A DNA stretch of 12,474 nucleotides from JAZMZS01 sp045120955 (GTDB lineage: Bacteria > Bacillota > Clostridia > Oscillospirales > CAG-272). The stretch lies in NCBI GenBank assembly GCA_045120955.1, contig JBGVFH010000042.1, positions 1-12,474 of the forward strand. Reading direction: 5' to 3'. This document shows, in pieces, positions 6,841 to 12,419 of the stretch. Position numbers and translations under genes: made by a program. Below the pieces are notes generated by a model. It was given only the letters and a program-made list of their open reading frames with translations, did not search any database and was not told where the DNA came from. How positions within the stretch are numbered: the first letter of the stretch is position 1; every line of letters begins with the position of its first letter.

Positions 6841-6991
6841 TCACATAAATCTAAATAATCAGAAGGCACAGGTATCCTTTTTCCATAGGGGTACTATACC
6901 CTTTTGTACATCTATCTATGAATTTGGCAAAAATGCAAATTCCTTATGATGGATGTACGGTGCGATACCTGTTCTGATTAGATTTGTGTGA
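6841..6991 (+). ncRNA. Unclassified three-way-junction structured RNA (candidate cis-regulatory leader or small RNA)
   Basis: This 151-nt segment folds almost completely by hand. The closing helix pairs every one of the 28 bases 6964-6991 with 6841-6876 in three blocks of 13, 7 and 8 bp (one G-U). They are separated by two 4-nt bulges on the 5' strand only (AATA 6854-6857, GGCA 6865-6868). Inside are two hairpins. A 7-bp stem at 6887-6903 has a CTA loop. A long stem of about 22 bp at 6906-6958 has GTACATC/GATGTAC at its base and an AAAA loop at 6930-6933. The predicted transcription start is 2 nt upstream, and an intrinsic terminator follows at 7017-7048, then the lipoprotein ribosome site. 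I do not recognise a known riboswitch, T-box or other RNA class. A miniature inverted-repeat element is the main alternative, but I see no target duplication. Confidence 0.65.
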
Positions 6992-7016
6992 CAACAATCG
7001 GAGTTTGCGTTTTTCG

Positions 7017-7048
7017 GTGTGTGCGGCTTCGGTTGCACACACTTTTTT
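7017..7048 (+). terminator. Intrinsic terminator in the lipoprotein leader
   Basis: GTGTGTGC (7017-7024) and GCACACAC (7035-7042) form an 8-bp perfect stem around a 10-nt loop with a TTCG core, followed directly by six T (7043-7048). The lipoprotein Shine-Dalgarno begins only 8 nt later, so the terminator lies within that gene's leader. This is the arrangement of transcription attenuators. GUGUG at 6986-6990, part of the 3' strand of the structured RNA, could compete for the CACAC arm. Confidence 0.85.
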
Positions 7049-7068
7049 ATTTTATGGAGGAAATGAAA

Positions 7069-8034
7069 ATGAAAAGATTAACCACACTATTTTTGGCATT
7101 GTGTATGCTGTTTGCATTAACTGCTTGTGGCAACATAGGTGGGCAGAATGATGAGGATGTCGTAATCACTTTGGGTGATACCGGTGCTACAGTCGTTATC
7201 CCGGCCAATATGGGATTTGAAGCTCAAGAAAGTGAACAGAACGACTTTTATGGTCTTAGTGCAAATCAAGAATGGGCGATTATCGCTAATGTTGAACCGA
7301 AGAGCGATTATCCTAATTCCACCATTGCTGATTACGTTTCGTTGTATGCACAGGAGTATGATGGTACAGTGAGACAGGATCTTAGTGATAACTACTATTT
7401 TACATATAACTATGATATGGGTGAAGATGGAGTTTATTGCTACTTTACTGCCGTGAGAGAAAATGACAGTGAATTTATTCGAGTTGCGTTCTATTGTCGT
7501 GAGGAGTCTTGGGATACCTATCGTGATCAATTTCTCAATTGGTCGACCACGATAGAGTTCGGATATGACAATGCAGGTGCCACCAATAATGGAAATGAAT
7601 CACAAGAGGATGCAAACGATGAAGACATTGCAATTCCTTTGGGCGATACCGGTGCTACCGTTGTTATCCCTGCGGATATGGGATTTGAAGCTCAAGAAAG
7701 TGAACTGAACGACTTCTATGGTCTTGGTGCAAATCAAGAATGGGCAATTATCGCTAATGTTGAACCGAAGAGCGATTATCCTGATTCCACCATTGCTGAT
7801 TATACTTCTGCGAGTGCTCAAGCAAATGAAGCTACAGTAGGACAAGATTCTGATGGTAACTACTATTTTACATACGTCAAGGATATGGGCGATGGTGACA
7901 TTTATAAGTACTACACAGCAGTACGAGAGAATGAAACTAACTATATCCGTGTAGCGTTCTATTGCTTTAATGATGCTTGGGATACCTACGGTTCACAATT
8001 TAGTGATTGGTCAACAACTATAGAATTTAAGTAA
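7069..8034 (+). CDS. Lipoprotein with two tandem 137-residue repeats
   Basis: A 321-aa exported lipoprotein. The ATG at 7069 is 8 nt after GGAGG (7056-7060). The signal sequence MKRLTTLFLALCMLFALTAC ends in an LTAC lipobox with the lipid-modified Cys at residue 20, so the mature protein is anchored to the outer face of the membrane. Residues 28-164 and 184-320 are two equal-length copies beginning DED and ending WSTTIEF, joined by a 19-residue Asn/Glu-rich linker. Each copy carries 'LGDTGATVVIPA.MGFEAQES', 'NQEWAIIANVEPKSDYP' and 'IRVAFYC'. The mature chain is strongly acidic and looks like an alpha/beta or beta-rich extracellular domain. I do not recognise the family. It is followed 17 bp later by a zinc-ribbon membrane protein in the same operon, behind a terminator-containing leader. 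It is probably passenger (cargo) DNA of the mobile element. Confidence 0.88.
   Translation: MKRLTTLFLALCMLFALTACGNIGGQNDEDVVITLGDTGATVVIPANMGFEAQESEQNDFYGLSANQEWAIIANVEPKSDYPNSTIADYVSLYAQEYDGTVRQDLSDNYYFTYNYDMGEDGVYCYFTAVRENDSEFIRVAFYCREESWDTYRDQFLNWSTTIEFGYDNAGATNNGNESQEDANDEDIAIPLGDTGATVVIPADMGFEAQESELNDFYGLGANQEWAIIANVEPKSDYPDSTIADYTSASAQANEATVGQDSDGNYYFTYVKDMGDGDIYKYYTAVRENETNYIRVAFYCFNDAWDTYGSQFSDWSTTIEFK
7150..7560 (+). repeat. Lipoprotein repeat unit 1
   Basis: First 411-bp coding repeat, residues 28-164 of the lipoprotein. Its first 62 codons differ from unit 2 at only 7 residues, and long DNA stretches are identical; the last 75 codons are much more diverged. Confidence 0.9.
7618..8028 (+). 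repeat. Lipoprotein repeat unit 2
   Basis: Second 411-bp coding repeat, residues 184-320, exactly the same length as unit 1 with no gap needed in the protein alignment. It ends one Lys codon before the stop. Confidence 0.9.
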
Positions 8035-8051
8035 TTGTTGGAGGTGGGTAG

Positions 8052-8597
8052 ATGGCTTTAATAAAATGTTCTGAATGTGGAAAAGAAATATCGGATAAAG
8101 CAACGAACTGTGTGCACTGCGGTTGCCCCATAACTTCATCCCCTGCTAACAGCAATTCCGGTGGCACAAAACTGTCTCACGGTGCAATATCAAGTGAAGA
8201 AGCAATCGCACTGCTCAAGAAATATAAACCAAACTTTTTGGTTAGACTTTTCAAAAGTCAAGGTTTTTCTGGTTTACTCAGAAAATTTATCGGTATGACC
8301 ATAGTATTCGTTGTAGGCGGTCGATTGGGCGATATTGATATGGAAGTAATAATCCCTATTCTTGGGGTTTGCTTTGTTTTGCTTTGGTTGGGAAGTTTGT
8401 ATCCGTTGGTACACCTCAAAGGCTATTGCAGAAGACATCATATTGTCGAAGCAATCCGCAAGGATACCGGATATATGAATGTGGCGATAAATACTTTCAA
8501 TGCTTTGCCTACTAAGAGAACACTGGCTTATGTCGGGAAACTCAATCCTTCGGCAGCACAAGAAATCGACCGGCAACTTTCTGAAAAAAAGAAATGA
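8052..8597 (+). CDS. Zinc-ribbon membrane protein
   Basis: A 181-aa protein with an N-terminal zinc ribbon: Cys6-x2-Cys9 and Cys20-x2-Cys23 ('CSECGKEISDKATNCVHCG'). This is the short double-CxxC domain found at the start of many Firmicutes membrane proteins. A Ser/Asn-rich linker follows, then two predicted membrane segments (about residues 79-92 and 98-120) and a basic cytoplasmic tail ending SEKKK. GGAGGTGG lies 5 nt before the ATG, and the gene starts 17 bp after the lipoprotein stop, so the two are co-transcribed. One protein is anchored outside and one within the membrane, which suggests a joint envelope role, but no function is established. The gene ends at a strong terminator. Confidence 0.82.
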   Translation: MALIKCSECGKEISDKATNCVHCGCPITSSPANSNSGGTKLSHGAISSEEAIALLKKYKPNFLVRLFKSQGFSGLLRKFIGMTIVFVVGGRLGDIDMEVIIPILGVCFVLLWLGSLYPLVHLKGYCRRHHIVEAIRKDTGYMNVAINTFNALPTKRTLAYVGKLNPSAAQEIDRQLSEKKK

Positions 8598-8604
8598 TTG
8601 CTCC

Positions 8605-8643
8605 AAAACCCTGCAAGGCTTCCAAAACCTTGCAGGGTTTTTT
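8605..8643 (+). terminator. Strong terminator of the lipoprotein/zinc-ribbon operon
   Basis: AAAACCCTGCAAGG (8605-8618) and CCTTGCAGGGTTTT (8628-8641) form a 14-bp perfect stem with a 9-nt loop and a run of six T (8638-8643), starting 8 bp after the stop codon. Confidence 0.93.
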
Positions 8644-8705
8644 GTGTCAAAAAACGCACAAACAAATTAGTATTCCCCACCTGCCGAAAAAATATTCAAA
8701 AAGTA

Positions 8706-8735
8706 TTGACAAACATATGTTCTATGAAGTATAAT
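8706..8735 (+). promoter_or_regulatory. Consensus promoter with a LexA-like operator in the spacer
   Basis: TTGACA (8706-8711) and TATAAT (8730-8735) are 18 bp apart. Between them is the perfect palindrome AACATATGTT (8712-8721). In the 14-bp window 8710-8723, 12 positions match the Gram-positive LexA/DinR box CGAACATATGTTCG. Binding there would occlude RNA polymerase, so DNA-damage control is plausible. Just downstream, ACTCTC (8741-8746) and GAGAGT (8751-8756) form a hairpin that includes the AGGAGAG ribosome-site-like sequence. Confidence 0.7.
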
Positions 8736-8768
8736 AAAATACTCTCATAGGAGAGTTACAACTGAATA

Positions 8769-8894
8769 CTGTTTTTATCACACGAAAAATACGTAGACGA
8801 CATTAAGTCGGACAAGGTCTGCGATATACTAAGCGAAAATATCGCCGCTTCCGCCAATGCCTTTGGTACTGTTGGCAGACGGAAAGCGAATTAA
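8769..8894 (+). CDS. Small ORF (41-42 aa) with no ATG, behind the LexA-like promoter
   Basis: The frame is open from ATA 8766/CTG 8769 to a TAA at 8892-8894 and reads LFLSHEKYVDDIKSDKVC, then DILSENIAASANAFGTVGRRKAN. The composition looks protein-like: charged, helical, with a basic tail. AGGAGAG at 8749-8755 is 10 nt before ATA and 13 nt before CTG. There is no ATG, GTG or TTG in a suitable place and an in-frame TGA precedes it at 8763-8765. It may be a gene whose start was mutated (ATG to ATA), the tail of a deleted SOS-controlled gene fused to its promoter, or a non-AUG-initiated small protein. I do not recognise the sequence. Confidence 0.4.
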   Translation: MFLSHEKYVDDIKSDKVCDILSENIAASANAFGTVGRRKAN

Positions 8895-8914
8895 CAGTCC
8901 CGTCTTTGAATTTC

Positions 8915-9016
8915 AAAGCCGATACATCAACGTGATACCAAAACCACAAGGGATAAGTCTATCCTTTTGAGGTTAAGTCGGTATGCGTTTGGTGTATCGG
9001 CTTTTTTTATTTTTTT
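8915..9016 (+). terminator. Long structured terminator RNA
   Basis: AAAGCCGATACA (8915-8926) pairs perfectly over 12 bp with TGTATCGGCTTT (8993-9004) and runs into seven T (9002-9008) and a second T-run. The 66-nt interior continues the stem with ATACC/GGTAT (8935-8939/8980-8984), AACC/GGTT (8942-8945/8971-8974) and AAGGGATA/TATCCTTT (8948-8955/8960-8967) around an AGTC loop. It thus forms a single branched-free rod of about 90 nt ending in an intrinsic terminator. An alternative pairing, GTTAAGTCG (8972-8980) with CGACTTAAC (9017-9025), would disrupt the inner part. Confidence 0.8.
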
Positions 9017-9025
9017 CGACTTAAC

Positions 9026-9048
9026 AAAAAGTTTACAAAAAACTTTTT
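9026..9048. repeat. AT-rich inverted repeat
   Basis: AAAAAGTTT (9026-9034) and AAACTTTTT (9040-9048) form a 9-bp perfect stem with a 5-nt loop ahead of the direct repeats. Confidence 0.5.
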
Positions 9049-9061
9049 CAAAAATCGGATA

Positions 9062-9172
9062 TTTCACCCCATCTCACTGCCTACTCATTGAGGGATAAAA
9101 AATTTTTGTGAATTTTTCGCAAAAAGGTTGCATTTTTACCCTTTTCGCTGGCTACTCCTTGAGGGGCAAAAA
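9062..9172 (+). repeat. Two direct repeats, about 40 bp each, 71 bp apart
   Basis: Units at 9062-9101 and 9133-9172 share CTGxCTACTCxTTGAGGG followed by two variable bases and a run of A, preceded by a pyrimidine-rich ACCC segment, with the same spacing in both copies. Each has a weak CCC...GGG dyad. The setting, just before the oriT-like region, fits iteron-like or accessory protein binding sites, but no function is shown. Confidence 0.55.
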
Positions 9173-9277
9173 GCCGCTTGTACTTAACAACTGAATGACC
9201 GGCTGGATGGGATATGACTTTGCGATGACTTCTCTGATGGGAACGAGCGAGGCAACGCTGCGGTGGGACTCCGGGGC

Positions 9278-9453
9278 GTTATAGTGAAAGCTATAACTTT
9301 AGGCATATAAAAACGACATTCGGGTAGAACGGCAAAAGGAACAGAAATAACGGTAGCGACAATGTCGCATACCGTAACGAGCAGGGAAACTGTATTGACA
9401 GTTTCCGCCCGAATCGGCATACCCTGCCGATTACACTTTAGGGACACCCTAAA
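9278..9453. other. Probable origin of transfer (oriT): cluster of inverted repeats upstream of mobC
   Basis: Five perfect or near-perfect inverted repeats lie in 176 bp. They are GTTATAG/CTATAAC (9278-9297), ACGGTA-GCGACA/TGTCGC-TACCGT (9350-9375, one bulge), GGAAACTGT/ACAGTTTCC (9385-9406), AATCGGCA/TGCCGATT (9412-9432) and TTTAGGG/CCCTAAA (9437-9453). A longer-range pair, ATTCGGG (9318-9324) with CCCGAAT (9408-9414), brackets the middle. Dense inverted repeats directly before mobC and the relaxase are where oriT lies in related mobile elements. The nick site itself cannot be assigned by eye. The stretch 9173-9277 holds nothing else I can support. Confidence 0.65.
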
Positions 9454-9487
9454 ACCCGTTAAAGAAATCAAAGAAAGGATTGATGTT

Positions 9488-9790
9488 ATGAATGAAATTA
9501 AGAACAAAAATGTTTTTATCCGTGTAAGCGAAAACGAGAAAAATCTCATTGAACGCAACGCTAAAAAGTGCGGACTTTCCGTATCGGAATATCTCCGTCA
9601 GCGTGCTTTGGGATATATGCCGAGAGCAGTTCTGCCCGAAGTGTTCTTCTCTTTCAATGAAAAATTGGATAAGCTTTGTGTGATATGCGAGGGCAAAATC
9701 TCAGTAGACACGGAGGAAAAAATTATCGCACTCATTGACAGTATTACAGAAGAACTGATACTGCCGAAGCGTGAAAAGGTGGTGGTGTGA
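9488..9790 (+). CDS. mobC: Relaxosome accessory protein MobC
   Basis: A 100-aa protein. The ATG at 9488 is preceded by GAAAGGAT; the longer open frame upstream (from 9362) crosses the oriT-like repeats and has no ribosome site. The N-terminal half is a ribbon-helix-helix DNA-binding unit: 'VFIRVSENEKNLIERNAKKCG' and 'LSVSEYLRQRALGYMPR' match the MobC/relaxosome pattern, in which the beta strand reads bases and 'GLSVSEYLR' begins the second helix. The C-terminal half is an acidic helix ending in a basic tail. In such systems MobC binds oriT next to the nick and opens the duplex for the relaxase. The relaxase start is 1 bp after its stop, so translation is probably coupled. Confidence 0.9.
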   Translation: MNEIKNKNVFIRVSENEKNLIERNAKKCGLSVSEYLRQRALGYMPRAVLPEVFFSFNEKLDKLCVICEGKISVDTEEKIIALIDSITEELILPKREKVVV

Positions 9791-9791
9791 T

Positions 9792-11141
9792 ATGGCAACA
9801 ACGGGATTTTGGCCTGTCAAAAGCAGGCTGAAAGAAGTGATTGACTATGCGGAAAATCCCGACAAGACCATAGACAAAAAGTATGTGGACATCGATCTGT
9901 ACGCCGCCTTACAGTATGCCGCTGACGATAAGAAAACAGATGGTATGTATGTGTCGGGTATCAACTGCAACGCAAAGCGAGCCTATGAGCGTATGATGGC
10001 AACGAAAAAACGCTTTGGCAAAGTTGGCGGCAACGTGGCGTATCACGGGTATCAGAGTTTTCAGTCGGGCGAAGTCACACCGGAAGAAGCACACAAAATC
10101 GGTATGGAAACCGCAAGGCGTATGTGGGGCGATACTTACGAGATTGTCGTTACCACACACCTTAATACAGATAATGTCCATAATCATTTTGTTGTAAATT
10201 CCGTTTCCTTTAAGACGGGCAGGAAGTTTGAAAATCATATTTCCGACCATTACAAGCTCCGTGAAATATCCGATACCGTGTGCTTGGAACACGGAAAAAG
10301 CGTATTAAAAGACGCTACCTTTTACGGTGGTGAAAAGAAAGATTATTGGATTAAAAAGAAAGGCAATATGACACACCGAGAGCTTTTGAAATCGGATATA
10401 GACAGTGCCATTGCTCAGTCAACCAACTTTCAAGCCTTTGAATATCGTTTAAAGGATATGGGCTATGCCATACAACGTGATATGAATTACGCTCATTATT
10501 CCGTAAAAGCTCCGAGTTGGAAAAGAGCAGTTCGTTTGGACAGTTTGGGTAAGGAATACACTCCCGCCGCTATCCGTGAAAGGTTGCTTGATAATCGAAA
10601 CCGCATCGGGTATCTTCCGTTTCACAAGCCGAAATATGCACCGCTGATACTGTTTGAAATCGAGTACCGCAAGACGAGAAATATGGACGGAATACAAGTG
10701 ATGTTTGCCCTTGTAATTGAGCTTTGCAAATTGATTACGGGTAACAATATCACACCGCAGTCACCGAGACCGCTTTCTCCCGAAATACGTCAAGAGGTCG
10801 TAAAACTGGATAAAACGCTGAAAGAATACAAGTTCCTATGTGAGAACCACATTGATTCTCCGCAGGAGCTTGTTTCTTTTATTACAGAAAAGCGTGAGCA
10901 GATCGGCGTATTGGAAAGCGAAAGGCAGTCGGTATACAACCGCAACCGTCATAAAAAAAGCGAAGAACTGAATGCACAGGCAAGAGAAATTACCGCAAAA
11001 ATAAAGCCTTTGCGGGAGGAACTGACCATAGCAAAAGCAGTCCTTGAAAAGATACCGAAACTCAAAGAATTGCTTGAAACCGAAAGACAGATGGAAAACG
11101 CTGTCATTTATAAAAACAAAGAAAGAGGTTATGCACGATGA
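9792..11141 (+). CDS. MOBP-type relaxase / mobilization nuclease
   Basis: A 449-aa protein. The ATG at 9792 was chosen over 9771 because it gives the conserved MATTGFWPVK start, with AAGGTGGTGG just upstream inside mobC. The N-terminal 200 residues are a relaxase domain (Pfam Relaxase, PF03432 type). 'EVIDYAENPDKT' contains the likely nucleophile Tyr19. 'HLNTDNVHNHFVVNSVSF' supplies the metal-binding histidines His123, His130 and His132 with Asp127. 'GGNVAYHGYQSF' and 'SDHYKLREISD' are further family blocks. Residues about 325-449 are Lys/Glu-rich coiled coil. In this family the enzyme nicks one strand at oriT, stays covalently bound and pilots it to the recipient through a coupling protein. 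Its last bases overlap the ParB-like start by 4 bp (ATGA). Both catalytic motifs are intact. Confidence 0.95.
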   Translation: MATTGFWPVKSRLKEVIDYAENPDKTIDKKYVDIDLYAALQYAADDKKTDGMYVSGINCNAKRAYERMMATKKRFGKVGGNVAYHGYQSFQSGEVTPEEAHKIGMETARRMWGDTYEIVVTTHLNTDNVHNHFVVNSVSFKTGRKFENHISDHYKLREISDTVCLEHGKSVLKDATFYGGEKKDYWIKKKGNMTHRELLKSDIDSAIAQSTNFQAFEYRLKDMGYAIQRDMNYAHYSVKAPSWKRAVRLDSLGKEYTPAAIRERLLDNRNRIGYLPFHKPKYAPLILFEIEYRKTRNMDGIQVMFALVIELCKLITGNNITPQSPRPLSPEIRQEVVKLDKTLKEYKFLCENHIDSPQELVSFITEKREQIGVLESERQSVYNRNRHKKSEELNAQAREITAKIKPLREELTIAKAVLEKIPKLKELLETERQMENAVIYKNKERGYAR

Positions 11142-12046
11142 AAAATACAGAACAGTTAGTAAATGAAATGTTAAACCCGCCGAAGAAAAAGGCGGCTAAT
11201 ATCCCCGTAGGCAAACTTCACACCTTTGAGGGACACCCCTTCAAAGTCCTTGACAACGAGGAAATGGAAATCCTTACGGAGAGTATCAGAGAACAAGGGA
11301 TATTATCTCCCTTGATTGTAAGACCGCTTGAAAAATCTCCCGATGAATATGAGGTCATATCGGGACACCGCAGATTGTACGCTTCAGTTAAGGCGGGGCT
11401 AACGGAAGTCCCTGCTTTAATCTATCCCCTTGACAGAAATGCGGCGGCGATTGCAGTAGTAGACAGTAATATCCATCGAGAACGGATATTGCCGAGCGAA
11501 AAGGCATTTTCCTACAAGATGAAAATGGAAGCATTAAAGGCACAGGGCAAACGAACGGATTTAACTTTGTCGCAACTTGCGACAAAGTCGGATACAGCCG
11601 CTGAAATCGGTAAAACGCAGGGCGAAAGCCGTGACCAAGTGTTCCGCTATATCCGTCTTACAAACCTTATCCCCGCACTCTTGCAAAAAGTAGATGAAGG
11701 TGCTATCGCACTCAGTCCCGCTGTGGAACTGTCCTATCTTTCCGAAGAACAGCAGAATATATTGCTCGACGCAATGAGCCTTAACGACTGTACCCCTTCC
11801 CACGCACAGAGCATCCGTATGAAGAAGTCGGCACAGCAAGGCACTTTATCTTCGGACAGTATCCATGAAATTATGTCGGAAGAAAAGGCAAATCAAATTG
11901 AGCATATCAGTTTTAAGGTGCGTGATTTAAGGGCATTCTTCCCGAAACACTACAACCAAAAGCAGATGACAGATACCATTCTAAAGCCGCTTTACGATTA
12001 CAACAGAAAGCTGGAACGCAAGCGTAACAGCCGTGACGAAAGGTAA
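11138..12046 (+). CDS. ParB/RepB/Spo0J-family protein of the mobile element
   Basis: A 302-aa protein. Residues about 20-110 are a ParB N-terminal (CTPase/nuclease-like) domain: 'IPVGKLHTF', 'ESIREQGILSPLIVRP' and the signature 'EVISGHRRLYASVKAG' with GHRR at 76-79. 'VDSNIHRERILPSEKA' then matches the second conserved box. A central helical DNA-binding region follows, including 'LSQLATKSDTAAEIGKTQGES' and 'DQVFRYIRLTNLIPALLQKVDEG', which resembles the ParB helix-turn-helix. The C-terminus is basic (KLERKRNSRDER). It overlaps the relaxase gene by 4 bp. Family members bind centromere-like DNA for partition, but element-borne copies without a neighbouring ParA, as here, may instead regulate transcription or stabilise the excised circle. 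No ParA is visible in the window. Confidence 0.92.
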   Translation: MKNTEQLVNEMLNPPKKKAANIPVGKLHTFEGHPFKVLDNEEMEILTESIREQGILSPLIVRPLEKSPDEYEVISGHRRLYASVKAGLTEVPALIYPLDRNAAAIAVVDSNIHRERILPSEKAFSYKMKMEALKAQGKRTDLTLSQLATKSDTAAEIGKTQGESRDQVFRYIRLTNLIPALLQKVDEGAIALSPAVELSYLSEEQQNILLDAMSLNDCTPSHAQSIRMKKSAQQGTLSSDSIHEIMSEEKANQIEHISFKVRDLRAFFPKHYNQKQMTDTILKPLYDYNRKLERKRNSRDER

Positions 12047-12055
12047 GGTGACAAT

Positions 12056-12334
12056 ATGAAGAAAATAGATATTTTACCGCACGATAAGGAAGTTTATGTT
12101 ATTCCGCCTGCCCCCATTGACGAGAACGACTCTGACTGCCTTGCAGATTTTTTAATTCCCCGAAGCAATCATTGCATTTTCAATTATGAAAAAGTCCGCC
12201 GCTTCGGAGAGGACAATTTCACAATGAAAATCGGCGGTACAACCTATGAGGTATCCACCCATTTTAACCCAAAGGGCAGACAGTGTGTTTTGGAACAGTT
12301 TAAGGAACTGATACTGTCCGAAAAGCTGATTTGA
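12056..12334 (+). CDS. Small transposon protein with TnpW-like C-terminus
   Basis: A 92-aa soluble protein. AAGGTG overlapping the ParB-like stop codon places the start at 12056, 9 bp after that gene. The C-terminal half, 'FTMKIGGTTYEVSTHFNP' followed by 'QCVLEQFKELILSE', resembles the TnpW family core (a Lys-Ile-Gly-Gly-Thr-Thr-Tyr-x-Val strand pair then an amphipathic helix). The N-terminal half ('DILPHDKEVYVIPPAPIDE', 'DCLADFLIPRSNHCIFNYEKV') is extra relative to the usual 50-60-residue TnpW. The role is unknown; the family was defined by residence in transposons. Assignment rests on motif resemblance only. Confidence 0.72.
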   Translation: MKKIDILPHDKEVYVIPPAPIDENDSDCLADFLIPRSNHCIFNYEKVRRFGEDNFTMKIGGTTYEVSTHFNPKGRQCVLEQFKELILSEKLI

Positions 12335-12362
12335 CAAATCGCACCATAGCAAAAGGCAACGG

Positions 12363-12395
12363 GGCGTAATAAAATAAATATGCTTTTGTTACGCC
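12363..12395. repeat. Hairpin between the TnpW-like gene and the last gene
   Basis: GGCGTAA (12363-12369) pairs with TTACGCC (12389-12395) around a 19-nt AT-rich loop. There is no T-run, so it is not a classic terminator. Confidence 0.4.
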
Positions 12396-12419
12396 GTGTT
12401 GTCGGAAAGGAGAAAAATT

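Noticed and set aside
6841..6991. Known riboswitch or T-box identity for the structured leader
   Set aside because: I could not find the T-box antiterminator motif or conserved cores of the common riboswitches, so no class name is given.
7175..7845. Minus-strand frames of 137 and 81 codons sharing sequence, suggesting an antisense gene pair
   Set aside because: They resemble each other only because they are antisense to the two lipoprotein repeats.
9195..9284. 29-codon plus-strand frame starting MTGWMGYDF before the oriT repeats
   Set aside because: It has no Shine-Dalgarno sequence and overlaps the first oriT inverted repeat; it could be a real small peptide, but the sequence alone does not support it.
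9062..9453. Possible CRISPR-like array from the repeats and palindromes
   Set aside because: There are only two direct repeat copies with unequal surroundings, and the inverted repeats all differ from one another, so there is no array.
9184..9558. 124-codon minus-strand open frame over the oriT region and mobC start
   Set aside because: It is antisense to mobC and the inverted-repeat cluster; Ser/Phe-rich low-quality protein without a start signal.
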